A DNA stretch of 64,000 bases from Favolaschia claudopus (lineage: Eukaryota; Basidiomycota; Agaricomycetes; Agaricales; Mycenaceae): assembly GCA_037176885.1 (NCBI GenBank), contig JAWWNJ010000035.1, forward strand, positions 744,001-808,000, given 5' to 3'. Shown piece by piece: positions 11,501 to 21,801 of the stretch. The translations under genes were made by a program, and so were the position numbers. Each line of letters opens with the position of its first letter. The first letter of the stretch is position 1. The notes under the pieces were generated by a model. That model saw only the letters and a list, made by a program, of their open reading frames with translations, ran no database searches and was not told the DNA's origin.

Positions 11501-12236
11501 TTGGCGGGCGTTTCGCGTCACCGATCAGTCTAAATAGAAATCGACCCAATCAATGTTGGAAGCAGAGAGATAACCAAACTACGCACTGGGTATAGTAGTA
11601 AGAGATGATGGACTTGGAGACGAGGTAGGTTCTTGATTCTCGTCGTCAGCTTCTTCTTTCCCACAAAGTTGAAGCAACCGATATCTTACCCACTGGGAAA
11701 GTACACGACGGCCGGGGTGACCCTGAAATCACGTTGGAAAATGAACACGAGTCGTAGCCAGAGCACACTTACGTCGAGGACGCGCATGACCCTCCTCCGC
11801 ACCGGTTACCAGCTGTGATTGCAGCGCTGCGACACAGTTAGCTCACTGTGTTCTAAAACTGCCGATGACGACAAACTTAATAGCCGCCGAATCGTCCGTG
11901 ACACCGTCGCCCTGCAGAAAACAATTCACTACGAGGTCTCACCAAGCAGCGGTACAATGCTTACCTTGGCCCCAAAATCTTTCACGTTGCGGAATACCTG
12001 ATAGGAGCTTGGGTTCGAGTTGAAAGCTGAAATGCCTTGATGCTTGATAGTTTGCATCCAAAAGGGGTCCGATGCAGCAGCGCTGAACAAACGTTTAAGA
12101 ACACAGAGCACAGTAACAAGAGACAGACATACTTCCCCGCTCCGAGAGGAGTCGAACATGTCGTTCCAAGGGAGCTAACCAAGGGCGCGGAGCTGATGAC
12201 CGCGATGACCGCCGACGCGAGATAGGACCACAACAT
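8594..12236 (-). CDS. Secreted GH55 exo-beta-1,3-glucanase, copy 2
   Basis: The best preserved of the three GH55 paralogues, of roughly 780 aa. Signal peptide MLWSYLASAVIAVISSAPLV, then SLGTTCSTPLGAG. After an intron come SDPFWMQTIKHQG and YQVFRNVKDFGAK, GDGVTDD, GNRCGGGSC, and the first beta-helix half up to WTFQGVTINNCQVGFDL. The interdomain segment runs through SVRDQGAKGDGRTDD. The second half contains KIIFFDAGTYVV, VVGEAWSVI-like sequence, GAIVVEWN, MWDSHIRLGG, GTWVWLADHDLD, FSGRGILSESAGPVWMIGT, EHHTLYEYN, and ends with GNSFVFIE. All exons join in frame with GT-AG introns. The first intron (G-AA|GTATGT to TTCAG) interrupts the same codon position as in copy 3. A GH55 of this type would be exported and act on wall or substrate glucan. 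Copies 1 and 3 are in the same orientation. Confidence 0.92.
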
Positions 12237-13173
12237 GGTGCTTCGACTGACGAGGAAAAGCCTGGTGGAGGCGAAGGAGGGTGTCGCTCTTTATACTCGG
12301 TCTCAACAGAAGACTTGGCGGCAAGTAATTTAGGGCTCATTCCTTGTGATTCAAAGCCTCTGCTCGAACGGGGAAATTGATAGATCAACGCGTCGAACAT
12401 GGTCACCTTGTGAGTGTTCGCAGATCCGAAGAGAGTCAGGTGAAGGCGAACATTGCCAGTCTCAACGCGAGTGGGGATGCCCGCAATCAGCTGCCTCAAG
12501 GAAATTACTGGGAGTAGCACTTGAAAGTGGAACCCGAGGTCCGGAGGCAGATATTATTAGAGTTTTTCCCTTGGATTCCCCCCGATGAGTACATTCTGCA
12601 GTCTCGGAGAGAAGGGGTCTTGAACAAGCCAAACACGATTACGTCGGACAAGCACGCAAGACAGCCCGGTGAGTGATGGTTGGTCTCGTCCACATGAGCG
12701 AGGACGGTAAAATATAGCAGATGACTAGGATAGAAGCATACGAACACACTGTTGATATATTCACTTGCGTCGCAACCAACAAAGATATTAGATACTCATG
12801 AGCGGGAAGATTCGGTGGACCAAGTTATCAATGAGAAAGAATATTAGTGGTCGCACAGACCGTGGATGAGACGGCGAGAGATTGTGCAGTCGTAAAGTTC
12901 GAATAAACTGAGTCTGTAGGCGGGTTCTGAGTAACTCGAATCTCCGCCACGGTCGGATCAGTCGGCCTTGGCGATTTGACCACGATCTCTTGTGATTCCC
13001 GTTCCCAATCTCAGTCTGGGGCGAGCGACGAGCGTGCATGTAACTTAGACGCCAGGAAAATTGAGGCAGAAATGAAAGTAAATAAACAAATGAGTGTCTA
13101 ATACATGTATGGTATTACAACTTGCAGTTGGTCGGTATACTCGGGTATAGTCTGCTACTCTCTCAAGTTTCAT
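12237..13173. other. Intergenic, 937 bp, promoter region of GH55 copy 2
   Basis: Between GH55 copy 2 (start 12236) and the stop of copy 3 (13174-13176). Apart from the TATA box I see no gene. The ORFs at 12346-12588 (+) and 12505-12747 (-) show no domain or exon structure. As genes 2 and 3 run the same way, this stretch should hold all upstream control of copy 2. Confidence 0.45.
12290..12295 (-). promoter_or_regulatory. TATA box of GH55 copy 2
   Basis: Minus-strand TATAAA within GAGTATAAAGAG, 54 nt upstream of the ATG at 12236, at the usual distance for a fungal core promoter once a short leader is allowed. No equally good box was seen before GH55 copy 3. Confidence 0.5.
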
Positions 13174-16100
13174 TTACTGTGTCCACGACGTCAAAGTGGC
13201 CGCGAAGCCATTGAGATTGGCCGACTGGTTGACCACTGGCTTGCCATCTACGCTGATTTGGAAGGTTGTCCCGACGGTCTGGAGACTGTAAATAAAGAGT
13301 GACGACGACGAATCAACGTTGAGAATTTGATTCTTAAGAAACCTGTCAGTGAGTGTTCTATTCTTCGAACAATTTTAGGCATTGCCGTACCTGGCAGTCG
13401 ACAGTATCTAGACAAGTCTGTTCATAATTCTGAATGAGACAGAATATGTCAGGGACGGGAGTTCCAAAATCGAATTAGTAAGAAAACGCACAGCGAAGAA
13501 GTTGTACAGTCCCGCTCCGAAGACAAGGATGTTCGACGAGCTTTGTACGCTGAGGCCCCAAGCTGCGTTGACACCGTCGAAAGACGGATCCTTGAACGCG
13601 CTGTTGAGGGTGAAAGGGCTGGGAACTGCTGGAGAAGGCTGATAGTAAGGCTAGCGAATATTATTATTAACTCGGGGACCGGAATTGGCAGGGGACCTCA
13701 CCGTTTCGGTTTGGATCAGGCCCATGTAATGATTTTGGGCGTTAACCAGACGGTATTGATACAGGGTATGGTGCTCGGCTCCGGTACCAATCATCCACAC
13801 CGGACCTGCAGACTCGGAGAGAATACCGCGACCAGAGAAAAGCGAGATTTGAGAATCGCCGTTTCCATCTATGTTGTGGTCTGCAAGCCACACCCAGGTG
13901 CCCTGCGCCGGTCGCATAATCAGCGGATATTAAGTAGCTCCGGGTTGCGGACAGACCTCGAGATACGCTGTGGAAGATTCGGTAAGGTGAAGAGCGAGGA
14001 AGGCGGCGAAGCAGTTGTCGATTCCTCCGCTTCCGTTGCTTGGGCAATTATCCTGGAGACCGGTACCGTCCGCTTGTCAACAGCGTTAGATGCGTAGTTT
14101 GAGCGCCTCATTAAACGCACTTACAGCCGCCCAGGCGGATGTGCGAATCCCACATACCGGCGCCACCGGCCGTTTCCTGCTTTACATTCCACTCAACCAC
14201 TATAGCCCCGGGAGCTGCAGGGAGTCAGCTTGACAAGGGAAGCAGACAGGCAGAACGAACCAGGTCCAATAGTGGAAAACATGATATCGGTGATCTCAAG
14301 TAAACCAGAAGATCCGGGTGCACCGACTTGGACAACGACCTTGGGGGAGTTGACATCCTGGAAGGTGGCGCCTTTGCCTGCGATAACGGACCAGCCCTCT
14401 CCGACAACTCGCGTGCCAGCGGGAATCTGGAGGGTACTGGTAACAATATATGTCCCAGCATCGAAGAAGATAATCTTGCATCCCGCGAACTGAATAAAAA
14501 GGTCGAGGGAAGTAAGTCGGCTTGAAACGGATATAACGATGTCGTACAGTATCGAAAACGGCTTTGAGGGCCTTGGTGTCGTCGGTTACACCATCTCCCT
14601 TTGCACCCTGGTCCCGGACGCTGACAAACTCAGAGACGCTGTAGGCAGCATACTGCGGATGAGCTAGAAAGGCAACGGTCTTAGCGGTGCAGACCGAGAG
14701 CAGAAGGATGTGGTAGCGTACTCTTGCCAAATATTTTTCCGGAACCGTCCAGTAGGACAGCGGGCTTGGGAGGCGCTGGGATGGTGCCTTGGGTGTATTT
14801 CCCTTCGGCGCTCGTTCCTTTGTATACGTTTCCCTGGGCCCAAGATTCTATAGTTGTCGTGCCACCAGCAAGGACGACTTTGTCGCCGACGAGAACGGCA
14901 GTGGGGACGTTCGTCAGTTTGATGTTGTTCAAAACCAGGGAAGCAGCGCTGATGAGTTGTCCGTTACTCGGGGTACTCGTGCGTACGAAAATCGGGGTGT
15001 CGGTCACAGTGGTGTCTATGATTGCTTCGGCGCCGACGGTCTTCCTCGAATTCTCAGCACATTATCGCTGGGAAGAGCAAAATCCTTACCTGACCGCCAT
15101 CGGCCATACCAGTTTGTAAATCAAATCCGACCTGTTGTAGAGAGCATTGAGTATTGAATTTATCGCTTGTTCCATGATACGCACACCGCAATTGTTAATT
15201 TGTATTCCTTGGAACGTCCAACCCCAGTTCCAAATTCCGAAGACGGCAGAATGAGCGTTGTTCACCGTCACGTTGCGGACAGTGAATTGTTGATTGCCGA
15301 CCCAGAGACCATAATCGCCTGAAGTAATGCACCATTGATTCTAAGGTCTCACTCAAATCATGATTCGCACCTCCATTCACAATGATATCACCCATGAAAC
15401 CACCACTGCCATTCTCAATCGCAATTCCTGTGGCATGATGAGCGAATCGTCAATTCAAGAATGACACAACTCACCCTGATGTATAGAGTCGGAGGCGTCG
15501 TTTAGGTTGATGACGATGTTCATGAGTGAAGTACTCTGGGATGGGATACAGGTCAAACCATATTATGTCCAGAAGAGCGAGTGTATTACCTGAGACACCT
15601 GCCAGTGGATGCCGATCCCTTTCACAGAGGGGGGCATCCGAGTGGTCTAATGCGATTCAGAGGGAATGATCACAACGGAGGTGGACCAGAACATACATCA
15701 ATGACAAAATTACGAACACTCCTGAAGCTGTGAATAGAAGTTAGAAAAACGGCGGGACGTAAATTAGCTCGACATTCCGCGTACAAATTGTTCTGGTTCG
15801 TGTAAAACTGCGCGCCGTTGCCCCCAGGAATGTAAGGGTCCGCATCTATCACACAGTTAATAACACCGCTGAAACCGGGGGTGGCAATTAGGGTGGGCGG
15901 GATCTTGGCATCGCCAATGAGTTGAGTGTAGTAAAGAGCGACTATTGGAGCTGAGACGAGGTAAGTTCTAACGACTGGGTTAGGAAAGCCATCTTTGTTA
16001 TATCCGACGTACATACCCCTGCGGAAAATATACGACAGCTGGGGTGATGCTGCGAAATGTTGATGAATGCTTGAAGGGAAAGAAGACGCAAGGACAAACG

Positions 16101-16569
16101 TGGTTGAATTGCAAACAGAGGCGCCTCCTTGGCACCGCCCGCCAGTGCTGATAGCTTGGCTTGGAGAGAATCAGAACAACCAAGTCAAAAAAGTACGAGT
16201 GGAACAAGTCCATACTTGATGGCATTGGTGTCGTCGTGAACCCCGTCACCCTGAGCAAGGATTAACTGCGGCACTCTGAGTGAAGACGGCTCACTCACTA
16301 TCGCACCAAAATCCTTGACGTTTCTGAAAACTTGATAGGACGAGGGATTGGGATTGAATGCCGATATTCCTTGATGCTTTATGTCGGCAAGCCAGAAAGG
16401 GTCTCCGGCCGCAGCACTGAGAAAGATTCGAGGCTGTAACAAACTATTGGATTGCAAGGTTCTACCTTCCGGAGCCAAGGGGGGCTGAACAAGACGTCCC
16501 TAGAGAGGCAACTGGCCCTACAGAGCCAAGAAATACCGCTAGGGCGGACCAAACCAAAGAGGGGAGCAT
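13174..16569 (-). CDS. Secreted GH55 exo-beta-1,3-glucanase, copy 3
   Basis: Start MLPSLVWSALAVFLGSVGPV (signal peptide), then SLGTSCSAPLGSG, intron, GDPFWLADIKHQG, YQVFRNVKDFGA, GDGVHDDTNAI, GGRCQGGASVC, TPAVVYFPQG, YYTQLIGDAKIPPTL. The first half continues through GIHWQV, GIAIENG, FTVRNVTVNN and WTFQGIQINNCG. The second half is SVRDQGAKGDGVTDDTKAL, KIIFFDAGTYIV, VVGEGWSVIAG, GAIVVEWNV, GTWVWLADHNIDGNG, FSGRGILSESAGPVWMIGT, EHHTLYQYR, and the C-terminus is GFAATLTSWTQ. All exons join in frame. Relative to copy 2, two introns are missing (at TQ/LIGD and after the GVI motif, where the frame reads straight through), so the paralogues have also diverged in intron content. The enzyme role is as for copy 2. 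Confidence 0.9.
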
Positions 16570-17432
16570 AACGGATAAAACGTAGACGAACGAAGATCGT
16601 TGCGACGCCTTTTGTACGACGACTCTTCCATCCCAATGCGCATGGTTTTCCGGCTGTGAACGATACCTTCCCGCATGTAAGTTACCGTTACGGCGGTTGC
16701 GCAGTGGATAACGCGTCTTCCGCGTCGTATGCCGGATCAGAGTTGCAAGATACGGAACGAGGTCAGCAAGGGTCAGCAGACGCGTTGTTGTGGACGCGAA
16801 TGGAAATTATCGCGACACGCTGGAGACCATCACGGTGCTAACCATGGGACTCGCGAGGTTGTGGGGAATTTTTTCGCTTGGCCGCGATTTCGGACCGTAG
16901 TTTGCTGATCGTCGATGACGCTCAGATTCAACCTCCAACTTGGACCCATAAGAGTTGGAGCTCTGAAATTCATGAACTCTTGCCTCTAAACCTCCGAAAA
17001 TTCTGATGTATTTCCATGGTATCTTCGACTCACCGAGGAATGTGGACGGAAGATACAGCGATACTGTTCGAACGGCTGTCGCTGCTGCACGCTCTGTACC
17101 TTACTATGACGAATCGCTGCAAATGCCATATGAATATCGAATCGCGAGCCCATGTGCATCGACGGCTGAACATGCATGGCTCGGAGCAGCTCTGAGCTCA
17201 TCGCCGGTCGCAAAACAAGATGAACGGGACTCGGAGGTACTTAGTGTCGCAGGATTCAGAGATGCAGAACTAGCAGAACCACGAATTGCGAATACATTGA
17301 AGAGGATGAGGCAAGAGGAAGCTTTGATGAGTCATGACATTTCCGTGACCGACAAAGCCGATAATGCCGATCGAGTCTGACGTGAGCTCAAGTCTGTTCG
17401 GCGTTCAACGTTCAGCGCTTGTCCAACGCTAA
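16570..17432. other. Intergenic, 863 bp, divergent promoter region
   Basis: Between the starts of GH55 copy 3 (minus) and SSN3 (plus). A 124-codon ORF (17006-17380, +) and a 61-codon ORF (16656-16841, +) lie here. Neither has a recognisable domain, splice structure or start context, and I do not call them genes. The region should hold both promoters. Confidence 0.4.
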
Positions 17433-18938
17433 ATGTCGATGGATGAATGGACAACCAACATCCTCCAGAATGACCCAATGCGCATGTACCGCGCAAAACG
17501 AGATGCTGCTCGTCGCTCTGTCTCCTCCAAATATTCCATCCTCGGGTTCATATCTTCCGGCACCTACGGACGTGTCTATAAAGCACAAAGTCTCAGCGAG
17601 GACGCCAAAATCCATGCTATCAAGAAGTTCAAACCAGACAAGGAGGGCGATGTTGTGACTTACACCGGCATTAGCCAGAGTGCAATACGCGAAATCGCGG
17701 TAAGACTCACATCAATCCACCCTCGCAGCGTGTATGACACGGCCAGGCTTTCAGCTCAATCGTGAAATTGACCATGAGAATGTTGTTGCTCTGAAAGAGG
17801 TCATTCTTGAAGACAAGTCCATATACATGGTTTTTGAATTCGCCGAGCACGATTTCCTTGCAAGTGACGCGGTGTGTCTGGTATGCGAAAGTCTAACACC
17901 TGGTTAGCAAGTAATTCAACACCACGCAACAACTCTGCGGACTGCAATTGCGCTGCCCGTTCTCAAATCCCTGATCTACCAGCTTTTCAATGGACTGCTA
18001 TATCTGCATTCTTGCCATATCCTTCACCGCGATCTGAAGCCTGCCAATATCCTCATAAATGCTCAGGGTGTCGTCAAAATCGGTGACCTTGGTCTTGCAC
18101 GACTTATCTATCAACCACTGCAGCCACTCTTCGCCGGGGACAAAGTCGTGGTGACGATCTGGTACCGTGCGCCTGAACTCCTCATGGGAGCAAAGCATTA
18201 TAACAAGGCTATCGACTGCTGGGCGGTAGGATGTGTTTTGGCTGAGTTGGCCAGCTTGCGTCCGATATTCAAAGGCGAGGAGGCTAAGCTGGACTCGAAG
18301 AAAAACGTGCCATTTCAAAGGGATCAACTGTTGAAGATATTCGAGGTTCTAGGCACTCCTGAAGGTACACACAATTCCGGTTCGCTCGACGGCTGACTGT
18401 CGTTCTCAGAATCGCAATGGCCGGGTATGAAAGATATGATTGAATATCAGAATATGAAACGCCTTGATCCGTGAGTTCTCTACCTCACCTCTCCAGTCGT
18501 TATGAATGCCATGTATAGCTACACGGACCGCCTGTATGAATGGTGCTCCACCCGCGTGCGCTCACAGAGTGGTCATGCCCTCCTTCGCCAGCTATTCGCG
18601 TACAATCCGGACAGCAGACTGACTGCAAAAGAGGCTTTGGCGCACAAATGGTTCAACGAGGATCCGCTACCAACGTGGAAGTATGTGACGTATACGATAT
18701 TGTTTCTGAATACTGATATGTGTCTAGTGCCTTTCAAGCAGCGCCGCAACAAATACCACCTCATCGTCGAATTACACAGGATGAGGCGCCTTCGATGGTA
18801 CCACTTCCTGCCGCACCTTTCAACTCTCAGACACAATCGAAACCCGGGAGTTCGGCGAGCATGAGTGGGGGTGGACCATATGTTGTTGCGAGCGGAGGGA
18901 ACGGAGGGAATGGAAGGAAAAAACAGCGAATGGGTTGA
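17433..18938 (+). CDS. SSN3: Cyclin-dependent kinase 8 (Mediator kinase Ssn3/Srb10)
   Basis: Catalytic subunit of the Mediator CDK8 module. Kinase motifs in order: glycine loop [14 protein letters not shown], lysine in [29 protein letters not shown], catalytic loop [18 protein letters not shown] in place of DFG, then [17 protein letters not shown] and the CDK8-specific run [25 protein letters not shown]. Later: [36 protein letters not shown] Gln/Ser/Gly-rich tail ends GRKKQRMG. Introns are at 17700-17754, 17860-17907, after GTPE, after KRLDP and after PTW. The second intron has a GC donor (CTT|GCAAGT) and TTAG acceptor; splicing it joins EHDFL to QVIQHH in frame. The length, about 420 aa, is normal. 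The start MSMDEW is in a reasonable ATG context. Confidence 0.93.
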
Positions 18939-19081
18939 CGTGTTTGTTGTAAATTAACAATGTACGAATTTAAGAACGCGCATTGTCACGTAGCGTCACG
19001 TGTCAACGCGTATGTGACTGTGTCACAGCTGTGTTTACGATTTCTCCCTTTCTCAGTGCTCGCGTCTGTTGACGATTGGAG

Positions 19082-21543
19082 ATGGTATATCTCCCTCTCC
19101 CTGACCAGGCCTCCGCTTCAAAACCATCCTATGCCGAAGCCTACGCAAATATACTTAAAGCCCATCGCCAGTCACCTCTCACCTCCGCCGCGTCCGTCAT
19201 CATCCTCGTCGCCCCCGATGTCGACGCTCTCTGTGCCTCCCGAATGCTCGCAGATCTACTCAAACAAGACGACGTTATGTACCGCATAATACCTGTTTCC
19301 GGTGTCTCAGAACTGGAGAAAGTCAGGGACGAGTTGGCAATGGTCTCTGAGGTGGGTCTTCGGTCCTCTCGATTGGCCTTAGGATGGAGTTGAGACTCGT
19401 GCGCAGCTACACACTCTCATACTTCTTAATATGGGCGCGATTCTTGACTTGCCATCGGAAGAATGGTTCGGTGGCTTCAGCACCCAGATGTCGGTCCATG
19501 TCATAGACTCTGCACGGCCGCAGAATTTGTCCAGTCTCTTCGGTGGCGGCGAGGCCGGAGATCGAATAGTGGTATGGGACGACGGGTCGGCGGACAAGCT
19601 GGATCAGGAGCGCAAGGCTTGGGAAGCTTTGACTGTGCGTATGGGATTATTCTCGTACGGTTCCGCCTGACAGCCCAGGTCTAGTATGAGCCTCTACCCG
19701 ACTCGGACGATGAAGACTCCGATTTAGACTCTGATGAGGAACCAATAGGAGACGACGATGACGAGGAAGAGTACGAGCAAACCACCGGCAAGCGGAGGTC
19801 GCTGGGTGAAGGTGATCGGTCGTCCGGAAAACGACAGCGCGTCGACAAAGAGGTGCGCCGTCTTCAAATGTCCCGCTTTCATCTCTAGAACGTTATCTAG
19901 CAGCGGCCGCGTCGGATGACACGCGACGACTACGATATGTACTCCGCACGACTCGAGAAACACTACATGGGCGGCACATGGCATGGACAAAGTGCAGCAG
20001 GCACGATATACATACTTGCGACCATTCTCGAGCGCGTCGATAATGAGCTGCTATGGTACGTCGCGAACCCCTGCACATTTCTGATATTCATTTCTGCCTG
20101 CAGGCTCGCGATTCTGGGCCTCACTTTCCAATATACCACTTCACGAATATCGCGCGATACCTATGACATCTACCATTCAGCATTTCGAGACGAAGTCTTT
20201 CGCCTCAATCCACCCCCTCCGACAGGCGAGAACGCCATGCTCTCGATGAACCCCGACGATCTCAGTGTTCGCGCTACGGACGAATTGCGGTTTATGTTAT
20301 TTCGTCATTGGACATTGTACGATGCGATGTTACACTCTGGGTATGTAGCCGGGAAGCTGGGTATATGGAAGGAGCGGGGACGGAAGAGGTTGACTGGTCT
20401 GCTTGCAAAAATGGGGTAGGTCTTTTTCGTCTTCGGATTAATGCGCTTTTGTCATTGGTGTTACACTCAGGTTTTCACTCCTTCAAACCCAACAACCCTA
20501 TTCACACATGGACTTAGACTTAAAGAAGACACTGGTTCAGAAGCTCAACGACGTTGCGCCTCTTTATGGACTTGTCGAACTAGCCTACCCTTCATTCATA
20601 CGGTGTTTCGGATACAGATCACAACCGTTGTCAGCGGCCGACGCTGTAGAAGGGATCAGTGCCCTCTTAGACGTCGCCGAAGGTATCAAGCTCGAGGTGG
20701 AGGTTGAAGGTGCCCGGAATGGGGGCGAGTGGTTCGGAGGGGGCAAGATCTGGGAGGCGACCAGCTCGATGCGGGACAACAGCCGCAGAAAACGGGAAGG
20801 AACGGGAGAATATCCCGCCCGGTGGGCAGCACAATGCTGGAGCATCCAAGACGAAACCCGCTGGCGAGGGCGACGAGACCGGTCCAGAGGGGTCGAAGGA
20901 TGTCCAATGGTGGGTCAAGAACTTTTGGACAGCGTTCGATTCGTTGGGCGAGTAAGTCGAAACATATGTTGTGGTGTCTCGATCTCAAACTTCCCTAGCA
21001 TCACGAAACTTAGAGAGGCGCTCACGCTCTCCATGACTGTACACCGGAAGATTATCGACCAGGGAACTTCCATCATCGACAGGCGAGATATTCGTACTAT
21101 GCGGAACCACCGCGTCGTTGTTCTCACGCAGGGCCCGCATCTCGCCCTCTTCTCGCATCCCGGTGCGCTCTCGCGCCTCGCATTATGGCTGGTCGAAGCT
21201 CTACGCGACCGCTTGAGCGAAACGGCCGTCACAACACGGTCAAAACGGAAAAGCCTACCCTTCGTAGTAGCGTGCCTGAATGAGAGCACTCAGTCGTATC
21301 TTGTCGTTGGCGTCATGGCTGCGCTTGACTTCGGCGACGTTCGGAAAAAGTAGGTTTTTCCTCCTGCGATCAGCAATGCAATTTACCGTGTATTTCAGCG
21401 AATTTGGTCTTGCCTTTCTCGATGCAAAAGAGCGGTGCAACGCACGGACACGACACGGTTCCTTTGATACAAGTGTACTGGAGATAAACCAGGAGGATCT
21501 CAAAGTCTTCTTGGAGACACTCTGCGAGGGAGCTGATGCTTAG
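19082..21543 (+). CDS. CDC45: DNA replication initiation factor Cdc45, with a one-base frame break
   Basis: Cdc45 joins Mcm2-7 and GINS to form the replicative helicase. Start MVYLPLPDQ with SYAEAYANIL is typical of the family, followed by ILVAPDVDALCASRML, HTLILLNMGAILDL, the acidic linker SDDEDSDLDSDEEP, DDYDMYSARLEKHYMGGTWH, LGLTFQYTTSRIS, MLSMNPDDLSVRATDELRFM, the downstream DVQWWVKNFWTAFDSLG and KLREALTLSM, and the C-terminal EINQEDLKVFLETLC. At least six GT-AG introns are used. The frame that reads GEWFGGGKIWE (to about 20757) and the frame that reads ENGKERENIPPGGQ to DVQWWVKNF (to about 20950) differ by one base. No GT lies between them in a usable place, so a single-base indel at about 20740-20790 is inferred, close to a G5 run. 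The downstream frame returns normally at the next splice site. Confidence 0.9.
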
Positions 21544-21801
21544 ACTCTCATAAGTAATTGTTGTATTTATCGGTGTTGTAATAGTAGAGTGTACTCCTAG
21601 TTGCGGTTGACACGCTTGACCACGCCGTAGGCGCGTGATCGCGTCACCTTTCTCCGTTTTCCCCTCATCATCGATGTCCGCTCTGTCAAGGCCTCCAACC
21701 ACGCGAATTGGACCAAACAGTTGAGAAACTCAGATTTTCCCAGGCCGCGTTTTGAGCGGCTTCTTATCGACTCTCTTCGACCACGTATCTTGCAAGGGAC
21801 A

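Noticed and set aside
17006..17380. 124-codon plus-strand ORF upstream of SSN3
   Set aside because: No recognisable motif, no splice pattern, and it sits in the divergent promoter interval; long random ORFs of this size occur in GC-rich sequence.
20508..21353. Reading CDC45 as one continuous 281-codon frame
   Set aside because: That frame loses WWVKNFWTAFDSL and translates the next intron; the family motifs need the shifted frame and the GTAAGT-CCTAG intron.
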